Source: Zantedeschia hybrid cultivar (taxonomy: Eukaryota; Streptophyta; Magnoliopsida; Alismatales; Araceae). Taken from it: 64,000 nt of DNA. The position numbers and the translations under genes are program-made. Within the stretch, counting starts at the first letter, position 1. Each line of letters begins with the position of its first letter. Under the pieces are notes generated by a model, which searched no databases, was not told where the DNA came from, and saw nothing but the letters and a program-made list of their open reading frames with translations. The DNA lies in the NCBI GenBank assembly GCA_030544215.1, contig JARZZO010000003.1:17865879-17929878 (forward strand), written 5' to 3'. Below are positions 42,475-54,793 of the stretch, piece by piece.

Positions 42475-43289
42475 CGATAATGATGCTACATTTTAACATG
42501 TAATTACCATTTAAATATGTCAAATAGGGACAACCTAGCGCCACCTTTATCTCCATAATAAACTTAACGGGTAGAATATTCGGCAATAGAAAGAAGTACG
42601 CTGTAAATAGGGAGGACAAAGCTGCACCTTAACCTATTTCCATGGATACCTTCTTCATTCCAATTCAAATGCAGCATATCAGGGGAGAAAATCCGGCAAT
42701 AAACGTAGGCTCTAAATAAGGTTAAAGAAAAGGGAGACAACCTAACTCCACCCTTTATCTCCAAAAAAAAATTATTTGCCATTGATAACTGTTTGATCTC
42801 TTAATAGACTCCTGTCAAATATAGTAGTTGTCAGAAAATATGTCAAATGTAACTTTAATACGAGCCATTTAATCAGACGATCAAATGACGCTTAATAAAT
42901 ATGGTAAATAAAATGATAAAATATGATATAATAAAATGATAAAATATGATATAATATAATCCTTCTCTTTAAGACTTCCCATTGAGCCTGTCGGGAAGAG
43001 TATCTGACAACAAAGGTGCGTTGCAAGATGCCATTTAAGCCATTGTCATACGTGCCCCTAAATGTTGTAATCTTCTGATTTTAAAATTATCAATTTTAAA
43101 TCTTAAATCATAGTTTACAAAGATCTTATTAGATTAAGATCCGAAGTCAAATAATAATATCATATTTATAACGTACCAAATTTACATTATTTTATAGCTT
43201 GCTGTAATGACTGTAGTACACCATTATTGCATTGATTTAAAATTTTATTTTATTTTTTTTCTAAGTCATCTTTGAGGTTCCTTAATTAT

Positions 43290-43455
43290 TCCGTACTTGT
43301 TTTTGTCCGACCAGAAGATGTAAAAAATCTGAAAAATCAAAAATAAAGTTTAATGAACAGTAAAAAATACTTTTTTACTGTTCATTAGACTCGATTTTTA
43401 ATTTTTTTAAATTATTTGATCAAATACTATACTATACGAAATGATTAGAACAACT
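43290..43455. mobile_element. Small palindromic MITE-like element
   Basis: Left and right halves are inverted about the AACAGTAAAAAATACTTTT / TTTTTTACTGTTCATTAGAC centre. Similar inverted units, with CTTTTTACTGTTCATT, occur near 52700-52850 and 61370-61500. It lies about 600 bp upstream of the LCYB start codon. It is non-coding. Confidence 0.55.
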
Positions 43456-43740
43456 CAAAGATAATTTAAAAAAATATATATATTTTTTAAACTTATTACA
43501 ATGACGATGCATGCAATACCCATATTACTCCATTTTATAACACGTCAATCACCACTGATCAAAGGTAAGCTCTACTGTAGATGCTCTACTTTCACATGGG
43601 ATGTTGGGAAGACACAGAGGAGACCCGGGCTTGCTTGGGTCCGCGTGTCACCATGCACCAGCTCCCACAGTCCTGTGCATGGTCCCACGCAGAAAAAAAT
43701 GGTAAAAAAGTCATCGTTTTGGCCGGCGCCCCAGAGCCAG

Positions 43741-43748
43741 TTATTTAA
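43741..43748 (+). promoter_or_regulatory. Candidate TATA-like box of LCYB
   Basis: TTATTTAA lies 322 bp upstream of the ATG and is followed by a pyrimidine-rich stretch (about 43780-43825, CTCTCTCTTCTCC), which is common around plant transcription starts. A more classical TATATATA occurs at 43471-43485. No 5'-UTR intron could be proved or excluded. Confidence 0.35.
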
Positions 43749-44069
43749 TTCTCCCCGCGTGCCCGTGCTATCCCCACCTCCTTCTCTAGGCACCCTCCTC
43801 TCTCTCTTCTCCTCTCCGCCTTGTAGCAAACAGCCAGCTAGCTTGCTGCCTTGCCAGTTGATTTTGCTCATCAAGTTCCAAGCTTTCTGGGTAATCCATA
43901 GGAACCCACATCAGATTCTTCCCTTGCTTCCCCCCCAACTGCAGCTGCAGTTCTTGTTTGGGAACCTGCCTCGAGCCGCTGCAGCTCCTGATCTGGTCTC
44001 CTTCTCCATATTCTGAGGATTCCAGGGATACCCAGATCAATTCCCTGCAAGTTTTCCGCATCCAGGTCC

Positions 44070-45566
44070 ATGGATACCCTTCTCAGGACCCACAGCAGGT
44101 TCGAGCTGCCGCCCCTGCTCCATGCTCCGGCAGAAAGGCGCGGCCTTTCCTGCGCCAGGCCCCGCAGCCAGGCGCCCCACAAGAAACCCACATCCAAATC
44201 CTGCGGGAGCGCCCGGGGCGGCGCCGCGCTCCTGGAGCTCGTGCCCGAGACCAAGAAGGAGAGCCTGGACTTCGAGCTGCCCATGTACGACCCCTCCAAG
44301 GGCGCCGGCGTCGTCGACCTGGCCGTAGTGGGCGGGGGGCCTGCGGGGCTCGCCGTGGCGCAGCAGGTCTCCCAGGCGGGGCTATCCGTCTGCGCCATCG
44401 ACCCCTCGCCCAATCTCATCTGGCCCAACAACTACGGCGTGTGGGTGGACGAGTTCGAGGCCATGGACCTGCTCGACTGCCTGGACACGACCTGGCCCGG
44501 GGCCGTGGTCTATGTGGACGATGCCAGCAAGAAGCTGCTGGGCAGGCCCTACGGCAGGGTCAACCGCAAGCAGCTCAAGCTCAAGATGATGCAGAAGTGT
44601 GTGGCCAATGGTGTCATGTTCCACCAGGCCAAGGTGGTGAAGGTGATCCATGAGGAATCCAAGTCCTTTCTGATATGTAACGATGGAGTCACCATCCAGG
44701 CCACTCTGGTTCTGGATGCCACTGGGTTCTCTAGGTGTTTGGTGCAGTACGACAAGCCCTACAATCCTGGGTACCAAGTGGCCTATGGCATCTTGGCAGA
44801 GGTGGAAGGACACCCCTTTGATTTGGACAAGATGTTGTTCATGGACTGGAGGGACTCCCATCTTGATGGGAAGAAGGAATTGAAGGAGAGGAATGCCCGT
44901 ATTCCGACTTTCCTATATGCTATGCCCTTCTCTTCCAATAGGATTTTCTTGGAAGAGACCTCGCTGGTCGCCCGGCCGGGCTTGGCCATGGAGGACATAC
45001 AGGAGAGGATGGTTGCCAGGCTGAGGCACCTGGACATTAAGGTGAAGAGGATCGAAGAGGACGAGCGGTGCATTATCCCGATGGGCGGCCCGCTCCCGGT
45101 GCTTCCCCAGAGGGTTATGGGCATAGGTGGGACTGCGGGGATGGTGCACCCCTCTACTGGCTACATGGTGGCAAGGACTCTTGCAGCAGCTCCCATTGTT
45201 GCAAGCTCAATTGTTAAGTACCTTGATTCTGAGAGAGGCCTCTATGGGGAAGAACTGTCGGCAGAAGTTTGGAAGGATCTCTGGCCTATAGAGAGGCGAA
45301 GACAGAGGGAATTCTTCTGCTTTGGTATGGATGTCCTCCTCAAGCTTGATCTAGAAGGTACAAGGAGGTTTTTTGATGCATTTTTTGATTTGGAACCTCA
45401 CTACTGGCATGGGTTCCTGTCTTCGAGACTGTTCCTTCCTGAGCTTTTATTTTTTGGGCTTTCTCTGTTCTCACATGCTTCCAATACCTCTAAGCTAGAA
45501 ATCATGGCCAAGGGTACTCTACCCTTGGTGAACATGATCAACAATATGATCAAAGAAAGGAATTAG
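44070..45566 (+). CDS. LCYB: Lycopene beta-cyclase, chloroplastic
   Basis: A single uninterrupted ORF of 498 residues, the usual length, without intron as is typical for plant LCYB. The enzyme closes both ends of lycopene into beta-rings, giving gamma- and then beta-carotene in plastids. Residues 1 to about 80 look like a transit peptide plus variable region (Arg/Ser-rich, few acidic residues). The FAD/NAD fold is at 86-95 (VVGGGPAGLA). Also visible are IWPNNYGVWVDEFE (117-130), LDATGFSR (215-222), the FLEETSLVARPG motif (293-304) whose glutamates hold the catalytic acid, PMGGPLPVLPQRV (337-349), GGTAGMVHPSTGYMVART (353-370) and REFFCFGMDVLLKLDL (413-428). All key motifs are intact. GC content is very high at the 5' end and falls toward the 3' end. 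The capsanthin synthase/neoxanthin synthase paralogues share many motifs, but overall wording favours LCYB. Confidence 0.95.
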   Translation: MDTLLRTHSRFELPPLLHAPAERRGLSCARPRSQAPHKKPTSKSCGSARGGAALLELVPETKKESLDFELPMYDPSKGAGVVDLAVVGGGPAGLAVAQQVSQAGLSVCAIDPSPNLIWPNNYGVWVDEFEAMDLLDCLDTTWPGAVVYVDDASKKLLGRPYGRVNRKQLKLKMMQKCVANGVMFHQAKVVKVIHEESKSFLICNDGVTIQATLVLDATGFSRCLVQYDKPYNPGYQVAYGILAEVEGHPFDLDKMLFMDWRDSHLDGKKELKERNARIPTFLYAMPFSSNRIFLEETSLVARPGLAMEDIQERMVARLRHLDIKVKRIEEDERCIIPMGGPLPVLPQRVMGIGGTAGMVHPSTGYMVARTLAAAPIVASSIVKYLDSERGLYGEELSAEVWKDLWPIERRRQREFFCFGMDVLLKLDLEGTRRFFDAFFDLEPHYWHGFLSSRLFLPELLFFGLSLFSHASNTSKLEIMAKGTLPLVNMINNMIKERN

Positions 45567-48500
45567 AATAACAAGTCTGCAATTATCCTGCAACCTTATT
45601 TTTGTATCTCGTATCAATACAAGTTTTTTTTTCATCTCATTTTTGTGTACAAATTGCTTGTTATTAGTCAGCCATCCTCTTTCTACGTGGTTCTTTTGTC
45701 ATAACACAAGAAAAGCAATATCCAGGATGCTCTTATTTGATTGAATGGAATAAGATGTCAGATGCTAGGGCCTTTTGTTAACAGAGTGCCGACCAATATA
45801 TTTGTGTACTGAGATATATCTATATTACCTTGAAGCAATATTTCTTTAACTAAATCTTGTGCGGATCAGGCATTTTTTAGGATGGTCTGAACTAACTTTA
45901 TGACTTTGCACTTTGCCAAACAATATAAGGTCAACTAGGATGGAATTTGAGACATTGAGCATAGACAAATTAGGATTCCGGAAAGGATTCAGCTTCTTGA
46001 CATTAACAAGGACTAAATTTGTATCTATAGAATAACAATATAAGCGGGTGTTAATGGGACCGAGCATCCGAAGGTGGAACAGATGGACTAAATGCAAAGG
46101 TCTGTTGGCATCTGGTTGCAGGAAAGACCTAGCTATATACATTCTGCTACCAAGTACTACCAGATTATTGCCAGTGCAAGTGTCTAAATTGTTAACATTG
46201 ACTCCTTGGTGCATCAGTGATGACTTATGCCTTCAAGAAGCTCTCTGTGGGTAGTGAGTGGTGTCTCTGCACAGGGGTGCCACTTGAGTTTTTGGACATT
46301 AGCAATAGGGGCACTTGCCTTCTGGAGTATTTTGGAGTGGATCAAGTTGAAAGATATATTTTCATCATGGAGTGGAGTGTGAAAGTGTCTAGGGGATAAC
46401 TTTTCTACCATTTGTTGTGTTCTACAATCATCTGACAGTCATCAAGTAGAGATCGGCAACCAATTTTGAGCCCAATCACTTTTTGTAATGCAAAATCAGC
46501 TGACTCCAACTTGGATTGTCCAGTGGATCCATAATAGGTAGGTTTGGAAAAGGATCAGCTGTAAATCAGGCAGATTTGCATGCAAATCAGCTGAAATTAG
46601 ATTGGCATCAGCCGCCAGCTGAACTGGGCCAAATCAGAATTGTTTTGTTGTTGGTCTTATGTCTTTTAGCCAAGAAGAAACTATAAATTTTTTTTCAGGC
46701 CTTTTTGTTTGCATAGCAGGTTACAGGAGAAAATTTGACGATATTAGCCAAGAGGCAAGTGTCCTTTGGTTGCCAATGTGTTCAAGGAAAATGACTTACA
46801 TTATTGTCCATGTCATTTTGACTAGTGTCTTTCTAACTATAAAAGTGCATAATGAACTATTCTTATAACAGTCTCCAATTGGTAGGAGAGATGCTTAGGT
46901 TTGCATACAAATGGAAGCAGAATGCTAAAATACATTAACCCTTGTCTGTTTCCTATTCTAAATAGTGGGAAACCCAGTAAGTCTATGCCCCTTGTTTGGT
47001 TGTTCCCAGAGGACCTTATCCCCCAAAGAAGTTGCTGATGGACAGAACTCTTCTTTCGCCTATATATAGACCTGGAGATAATGGGGCCTTCAACTACATG
47101 TCCAATCTAAATATTGGTTGTGGGTTTGTCCTTGGCAAGGAGTATGCAATAGAGTTGTCACCTCTTTTCTAGGGTCAGCTTGAGTCAAATGGCCTGCAAA
47201 GATACATGCCAATGCACAAGAAATTGTTCTTTTGGGTCTTAATGTGGAATGAGGGGGTTGGGCTGGTTGCTTTATTGCTTGTTCCTTCACCTTCACATTT
47301 AGCTCTTGGAGACATGATGTCCACCTTGCATTGCTTGACACAGTCCTTAGGCACTCTCCTCTTCTCCTTCCCTACTATGCCCCTTGCATTCCACGTAAAC
47401 AACCTCATTATAAAGAATGATTGTGTTCCCCTCACCCCCCTCGCACCATGCCTTCCCCTCCATCTCCCCTTCTACTATTTTCCCCTTCCCTTTTGCCTCC
47501 CTGCTCACCAACTTTTTTCCCCTCTAGCTGGTCACCCTTTTTCCTTCCTCCTCGCAGACTTTCCCCCCTTCTAGCTGTTCACCTCTTCTTCATTTTAGAC
47601 ACCCCTCTTCTTACCTCTTTGTCTAACACATTGTATGAAACCCTAACTTCTTGGCCGATTCCCTGAATTGCTGCTCTCTGATGTCCGTAGCCACTGAACA
47701 TAGCTCCCTCACCTCTTCCTTTAACTCCCCATTGACACTAGAATCAATCATTTTGAACCATTTTGGAGGTTTTTTTTTACCTCCTTCAGATATGCTGCTT
47801 ATCCTGGTACAGAACTCAAGCATTAAATATGATTTGTTCTTTCTCTTATTTATTTCTTACCCCTCATTTAGTTTATTTTTGTCATATTTTCTGTATTTTA
47901 CATATTGTCCCATCTCTGTTTTGCATCATGCAAAAGAAAATACCTTTCGCTAGTTGGTCAGCTCTTTTTCACATGGAATGATATTCTGTGGTACCTCCCC
48001 GTGCTATTTTGTGAAGACTTTTCAGAGTTACCGTTAGATCTACTGAAAAACAAATTAGATGATTGAGTTTTTTATTTCTCTTCTCTTATTGTCTACCTCT
48101 TTTTGTTTTGGGTGCAAGCCATTGGATGCTTATTGTTTGTCCTATTTGGCTATTCGGAATTAGCAGCAATGTTTTAAGTTTGTGTTTGCATGGGCATATT
48201 CATCTATTGTCTAGTCTCTCTACTAACCCCTTCCCTCGAGTTAAAGCATAAGGGAAATGCACTATTTTATGTGCATTTTGAATGAGTAAATGTTTCCCTA
48301 TGAAGCCTCCTGAAAATTTCTGTTTTGCCTTGACAATTAGCACTAGGAGAGAATTCTGTACAGGATGTAATTGTATTTCAAGAAATTGAGCGAGTGTGGA
48401 GGCCTTTTAATGGCACAAATGATATTGTCCAATTTGTATTTAAGAGCCCTGATCAAGGATGAATGTTGGAATTCCTTCATGCAGAAAAGCTCACTTCTTT

Positions 48501-49545
48501 AAAAGTGGATCTTGTGGATACCTACAGCTTAAGGAGTTGATTAAGGGAGTTTGAAAAGGGTAATAGATCATAGTCCGTAGAATGCAGAGTAGTTGAGTTT
48601 TCTGTTTTCTTTTTCCTGAACATGGTTGGTGCCACATATCTACAAGTATAGCCCCCTTCCTGCAAGACTACTATAAATTTGATTGTAAAATACAGTATAA
48701 ATAAGTATAACAGTGCCAGATAGAAGATGCTTCTCACCCAACTATTAGACAGGGTGAAACCAGAATCAGGGCAAATCTGATATCCATCTCCATTCTGATA
48801 TTTATCAGACATGGGATTAGAATCGGAAACACACCTGTTTTCTTTCGGATCCTGAATCCGATACAATATATTTTCTTATTGGGATTGCAAAGGAAAATAT
48901 CTGTATCAGAGTCTGTAATCCGAGCAATTCATAGCTGTATTGCATTCTCAACCATTTATGTCTCTGTTGCAGTTCGCACTAATAAAGATCCACCTTCCTC
49001 CAAGCTGCCAAGACAGGAAGCCCCACTTTTTTTAAACTAAATTGACCTCATAATCACCCCCTTTACATTCTTGGATAAGCTTCTAAATGCATTGATGTTT
49101 CTTTCTACCAAAGGATTGCCATTCTTCCCTGCAAATTGGTGCTACCTGGCACATGTGAAAGGGTGATTAATTTTCCTCTCTTCATTAGTCTATTAATACA
49201 TTTGGGAAGCAGTATATCATGAAATAGAATGCATATTAAACTAGAGCAATGACCAAAAAAAATTCTTCTTTTCATGCTGTTGCTCCCCTTTGCACATTGT
49301 AGCTTCATAGCTTGTTACACTCGTCTACTTCTCACTTAATGTGATTGCTTCTGGTTCTTTAGAGGAGTATTGTTAGCTCTTGTAGGACTCCAATTAGTTG
49401 TCCTACCCTTCCTGGAAGAGACCATGTTCTTCCATGCCTCTGATCTGGATTGTTTTGGAGTAAACTTCGTTCCTTTCTTATCTGGTTTTTGAATGTGGGT
49501 CTTTTATCTGTGAACCACCAAGATCTCTAGTCTCATCATAGGCGA
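45567..49545. other. Intergenic downstream of LCYB, no gene recognised
   Basis: LCYB has U-rich sequence with TGTA words at 45600-45660, a plausible polyadenylation region. The rest is AT-rich, with pyrimidine-rich stretches at 47430-47600. A 122-codon minus-strand ORF (46214-45846) has no family I recognise and is probably chance or a decayed element. No RNA gene was seen. Confidence 0.55.
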
Positions 49546-49698
49546 CTAGGGCTGTCAACAGGGCAGATTGGGCCAACAGACTCTCGGGATTGGCAACGGT
49601 CTAGCTCATATTTTGGCCCAGCCAAAATTTAGGCGAAAAAATGGAGTCGTATATGGTCGGGTAGGCACCATGGGGCCCTTCAAAAAAAAAAATCATAT

Positions 49699-50140
49699 TT
49701 TTTTAGAACTTGCTGCACCACCATGGGGCCTAATAGCCCTGGCGGTGCAGCAAGTTGGACCCATGAGTCAATCAGGGGTTGGACCTGGTGGCTTGGGCCT
49801 GCTAAGCTTAATGGACTTTAAATGCCATCAGAAAAAAAAGGATTGAGTTTTACTTGCTGCAGTGCAGGGGGGCTATTACGTCCCCCTGGCAGTGCAGCAA
49901 GTAAAATTTTTTTTTTTTTGAAGGGTTGCATGGTGCTTTATCTGACCGTACAATTCGATCTTGGATCTTATTGTTCATTTGGGGTCGATTTTTTATTTTT
50001 TATTTTTTTCCGAGTCGTCCTATCCAAGATCGGATTGTACGGTCAGATAGGGTGGTTGGGGTCTTTCAAAAAAAAAATAAAAAATAAACTTTGCTGCACC
50101 TCCATGGGGCGTAATAGCCCCGGCGGTGCAGCAAGTCGGA
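49699..50140. repeat. Cluster of TTGCTGCAC/GTGCAGCAA palindromes with a fold-back core
   Basis: Three palindromic blocks are present. 49709-49758 has CTTGCTGCACC, CCATGGGGCCTAATAGCCC and GGTGCAGCAAG. 49853-49905 has CTTGCTGCAGTGCAGG, CTATTACGTCC and CAGTGCAGCAAG. 50088-50136 has TTTGCTGCACC, CCATGGGGCGTAATAGCCC and GGTGCAGCAAG. Between the last two, TATCTGACCGTACAATTCGATCTT (about 49938) is inverted as AAGATCGGATTGTACGGTCAGATA (about 50027-50050). A/T homopolymers border each block. It is non-coding, probably a composite of small elements. Confidence 0.75.
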
Positions 50141-50508
50141 CTCAAAAGGATTTAACTGATTCTGATTAGCTCCTTGCCAATGCTTTTAAACCGAAAAACA
50201 AAATCTAATCAAACCAAAGTCTCGGTTTGGTTTGAGAATTATAATTAGATTTGTTTATTCGGTTTCAAAGTCTGTCAAATTGTAAAAACCAAACAAAACC
50301 GAATTAATGTTTAAATTTTAATATGCTTGTAATCTTTTATTATTTTCTTTCATTTCAAATAATCTTTTCGTAAATATTTCTTCTTCTCAAATTATTTAGT
50401 TGGCCACCTGACTCAAAGTTGCTGATCAGCTACATTACTTATGCGGCTAACAGCGCCTTTTATAGACTTTTGTCCAGCCGGCTCTTTCTATGTTCCTGGA
50501 TGTGGGAT

Positions 50509-50787
50509 TAGAGATGCAAACAGGTTGGATTCGGTATGGATCCAAGATAGATTTGTCATCATATCCGTTATGGTATCGGTTTAGAAAGACTATCCATTAG
50601 CTGTCCTATAAGATAATTTTGGTCAGATAATCGGATCTTCAATGTATCATATGTATTCAGTCATAAAAAAATTGTATGCACTATCTTATCCACTATGCAT
50701 ATTGGTTTGAAAAGACTATCCATTAACTGATCTGTAAGCTAACAGTCGGTCGAATAATCAGGTTATCAGTTACCAGTTGCATCCCTA
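50509..50787. mobile_element. 279-bp hAT-like MITE
   Basis: It begins TAGAGATGCAAACAGG and ends CAGTTGCATCCCTA (reverse complement TAGGGATGCAACTG). The flanks TGTGGGAT (50501-50508) and TTTGGGAC (50788-50795) match at 6 of 8 positions. Interior TATCCGTTA and TATCCATTAACTG words recur in the elements near 16.6 and 17.3 kb. It is non-coding. Confidence 0.65.
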
Positions 50788-51159
50788 TTTGGGACCAAAG
50801 TTGGGCGACCAATTACCTGGGAAATGCACAGGCCGGGTGGTTCTGAGGCTAGGTGGTGCACTTCCATTGGTTTAGTCTACAAAGAGAGCATAGAAAGATC
50901 TATTGTTTAGTGAAGTCTTTTGTTTTATTTGGCATGAATATTGTTTAATGAAGTCACGAAAAGGAGAACACAAGAAGACGTATAGAAGGTTAAGAGCCCT
51001 CCCCACCCCTGGGTTGCTATCCCTCCTGCTTCCGGTCACGAGAAAGGCCCAATGGGCACATACAACAAGCCACATAGGTGTACTCTAATTTGGGCCCGGG
51101 CATGTTAGGGTCCTGGGGGGACAAACCGAACCAAACTAAATTAATCTGAATAAATTTAG

Positions 51160-52910
51160 TTCAGCTATACTTGCTGCACTGCATGAGGTGCAGCTAACAA
51201 AGTAATTTTTTATTATTATTTTAATGGTCGGCCCAATATGCCCGGCATGTTCATATATGTCAGATCTTCGATAGGGCGATCAAAAAAAATCTAAAAACTA
51301 AAAATTTGTGTCCCATTTTATTGGGCTTGGCCTATTAAGGGTACTTTTCTTTTTCTTTTCTTTTTTTAGATTTTTTTCTGGGACCATTCAATTAGAAATT
51401 AGGTTGTACGGACATGTCGGACAAGATGGGGCCGACCATAATTTTTCTTTTTAATTTTTTAAGCTATACTCTATGAGGTGCAACAACTTGCTATATTGCA
51501 TGCGGTGCAGCAAATATTACTCCATTCAGTTCGGTTTAGTATTTGAGTCTCGCTCGGTTTGGCTTGGAGAATTTTCCTCTTAAATCAAATCAAACTGACC
51601 CGTGAACGCCCTGACTTCCAGGGTGTGTGATCCTATATATTTCATTTTTCTTGTTATGTTTCATGCTATAGAGTCTGCTTTTTATTCTCTACGGGCAACC
51701 AAACATGAAACCTGATTTGTATGTAGCGTTCTCAAGTGGTTACTCTGTTGTGCACTTTAGGCTGATCACCTAGTGACCAGTTGGGTTGGGTTGGTTTTAA
51801 AGTCGGGGTTCAACCGTTTTCTGTCCCGGAGGGTGTCACATTGGGTCCAGATCCCTTAACAGGCCCATTTGGAACCATCACACCACCCATTTACCTAGTA
51901 ATTGTCCTATTGTCATATTTTTTAGTAATACTTGTTGCAATGGGAGCTTCTGCAGTGGCATTTGATTGGTTCAATCAGATGGTTGCAGCAGGGATTTCCT
52001 TTTTTCTTATATTAAAATGATAAGTGGTAGGGGAACTTTAAACGGTCCATCTCTACCATCCAATCTTTGATTGAACAGTTAGAAAATACAAAAAAAGAGA
52101 TTATGGCTCCACATCCACATGATTTGATGGCTCGGATCGTGCCTACACACAATCCAAGGGCGGTGCGGTACAGTACAGTAGGTATTACTCATATTTTTAT
52201 GCAAATTTTAATTAGATTTCTAAGAGTTTGGGGCTCGAATTGAGCCCATTTACTATACATATTAGGGTAATACTTACTGCACTGCCATGTGGTGTTGCAC
52301 CACACGGTAGTGCATGTATGCTACTTTTTTTTTTTTAAGAAATTTCCTTAAGGTCAAACTCCACATGTTCATATAGTCTGATCTTTGATCGGACGGTTCA
52401 AAATTTTTTAAAAATAAAAAAGTATTATTGGCTTTCCCATTAAGGACTTGGGGCTCGGTTTTGATTTTTTAGAATTTTTTGAATCGTCTGAACAGAGACT
52501 TGGTTATACTAACATATGGAGCTTGTTTTCGATCTAAAATAAATTTTAAAATATATTTTTAGTGTACGTGCTGTGCTGTGTGATACTTGCTGCACTTCCC
52601 AGCAGTGCAGCAAGGACTTTTTTTTTTTTTACCTTTTTTTTAGCCGGCCGTAACAGATTTCACATGTTTGTATAGGCCAATCTCCAGTGGGATGACTTTA
52701 AAAAATCTAAAACTAAGCCCCAATGAACGTAAATAGAAGGCTCATTAAGGGCTTGGCTCATTAAGGCCTTCTTTTTACTGTTCATTGGGGGTTAGTTTTG
52801 ATATTTTAGATTTTTTTAAGGTCATTCAATTGGAGATCTGACTATACAGACATGTGGGACATCTGGTGCCAACCTATTCTTGCTGAACCAAGGTGGTGCA
52901 ATTGAACTTG
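51160..52910. repeat. Dispersed TTGCTGCAC palindromes, second cluster
   Basis: More members of the 49.7-kb family: 51173 (CTTGCTGCACTGCATGAGGTGCAG), 51487 (CTTGCTATATTGCATGCGGTGCAGCAA), 52272 (CTTACTGCACTGCC, then GGTAGTGCA), 52585 (CTTGCTGCACTTCC, then CAGTGCAGCAAGG), 52879 (CTTGCTGAACCAAGGTGGTGCA). Next to them lie inverted words such as GATCTTTGATCGGACGGTTC and AAAAAATCTAAAA/TTTTAGATTTTTT. The repeated order suggests that each palindrome was a terminus of a small element. Confidence 0.65.
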
Positions 52911-53009
52911 GGGATGCAGAAAGCTTAACTTGCATTATAATTTAAGATAAATGGGTTCTTCCTTAGGCCTACTTATCCTTAAATGATGTAAGAAATAGAT
53001 TCAAAACTT

Positions 53010-53604
53010 TTGGGCTGCAAATGGCTCTGAATTTTATTCAATCCTCTCTGGATTAATATTCGGATAGCCGGATTTTTATCCGAAAAGGATATCCATTGGA
53101 TTATCACTGGATATGCGTTTGTGTTCTGCTTATTAAATAGAGCAGTCATGGAAATTCCATATCTGCTCCCTTTGTGATCTGCTACGAATTAAGTTTACAT
53201 AATAGCTGTAATCTATACATAATCTAAGATCAAATGATTATTGTTGTACTAAATATGTGCATGTCTGTTCATATTCTAGTATTTTAGGTTAATCATTGTT
53301 ACATCAAATAAGTAGTTTTTAAAAATTTTGTCAAGTATTCTTTTCTTTTTGTGATACTACTTCACGTATTCATACATAAATATATGTTTTGAATTTTTTT
53401 TATAAATTATTTCTCTCAAGTATCATTCTCTAAGTTCCCTCCCTTAATATCCAGATATTATCCATATCCGCTCCGAATTCAGAGAACATATGAAATCTAA
53501 TACCTATTATGTATTCAAGATTATAAACAGAGCTAATACGGATTATCTGTTTAAGATGAACATGCGGATGCGGAAATGCTCTATCTGCTCTGTTTGCAGC
53601 CCTA
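53010..53604. mobile_element. 595-bp hAT MITE
   Basis: The left end TTGGGCTGCAAATGGCTC and the right end, reverse complemented TAGGGCTGCAAACAGAGC, are inverted repeats. The flanks CAAAACTT (53002-53009) and CAAGACTT (53605-53612) match at 7 of 8 bases. Subterminal GGATATCCATTGG and TATCCATATCCG words repeat. It is AT-rich and non-coding. The ends match the TAGGGCTG hAT type also seen at 22313-23010. Confidence 0.8.
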
Positions 53605-53612
53605 CAAGACTT

Positions 53613-54785
53613 TACCTGCTCATCTACTTATTCATTAACTTTATGCGGTCTGATATGGGTCTATTCAGACCAGAACTATTTACTGTTCTACTATCAAGGA
53701 ACTGGATCTTTAGTTTAGTTCTTTTCTTCCTTGGAGGGCACCGCTGTGATGCTTGAGGTTTTCGGTTCATGCCTTTCATGCACAACTTTCTTTTTTCTGC
53801 CCCTGCTGTGCAAGGTGTGGTGCTGGATTGTCGCACTGTGCCTTGGGTCGCATCGGATCATACCCCATGTGATTTGAGTCTGTCAAATCATGTAGAGAAG
53901 CGATCCCCTTTTTTCTGAATTTTTAAACCATTGGATCATTGATCAGACAAAGGGATGAACCCTTTAGGTTGCCTCCTTCTCCAGGAGTTTTAGTTAAAAA
54001 AATGTGCCCTTAGCACAGCCATGCGATCGATTTTTATTACTCAAGCATTGCAAAAGTCTTCACGCTTCAATAGTTAAATGTTGTACATTTGAAGTATGTT
54101 CGAGAGTCAATTTCTTTAGAGTGTCAAGCAAAGCACTCACATATCCAATCAAATGAATGAATTCATCTCCTATTTATTGTACAGTCTCACAGAAAGCAAA
54201 CCCAAATATCAGCAAACCACAAAATTATCAAGCAATCTACATGGTTCATTTGGGATCGTTGGTATCGCATGCCAGTAACCTATCTATTGTGTACATAATA
54301 TGGAGGATGAAAATGGAGAGGAAGGAGAGGCAAGATTTGGGGATAAGGAGAGAGTGCAGTCATGATTTCCTGAAATTAGCCAAAGAAGAGTCCTTCGAGA
54401 AAGCTGGAGTCGAAACCTCCCTATAGGGGGAGGGGGGAGAGTGACCAAAAGGCAAGCTTCTGAAGAAACCACCCCAAAGGGGGATCAATCCTCCCATGGA
54501 GGGAGGGGAGGGGGACCTTCTGAGGTGCCCCCCCCCCCCCCCCCCCTAGCATGGAGTAGTGGATGGAGGAGGAGCTTAATTCTTAAGGAGTATCTGCATT
54601 TGTCCAAAGTTATCTACACATAACTATATGCATGTATGTACATAAATTCTGCATATCAATACTCCCATATAGATTTTCTTACTTGTGAATATATGCATTG
54701 TCATCTTTTCAAGATATAGCGAAGTAGCTCAGGTCAGCAAAGTACAATTATCTGTGCACTCCTCCTTCCCTTTCCCTCTTTCTCC
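53613..54785. other. Intergenic, no gene recognised
   Basis: Mixed sequence including a long C-run (about 54529-54546). Short ORFs here have no recognisable domain. Confidence 0.5.
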
Positions 54786-54793
54786 TTCGTGCC

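Noticed and set aside
43501..44861. Other-frame and minus-strand ORFs around the LCYB start (43958-44653, 44431-43871, 44861-44382)
   Set aside because: They are shadows of the GC-rich 5' end of LCYB and its leader, with no known domain.
45846..46214. 122-codon minus-strand ORF
   Set aside because: It is uninterrupted but has no recognisable family, no partner exon and no promoter evidence. Chance or an unknown decayed element are equally likely.
49549..49580. TAGGGCTGTCAACAGGGC, a typical hAT left end preceded by TAGGCGAC
   Set aside because: No matching right end with the same 8-bp flank was found in the following kilobases, so no element is called.
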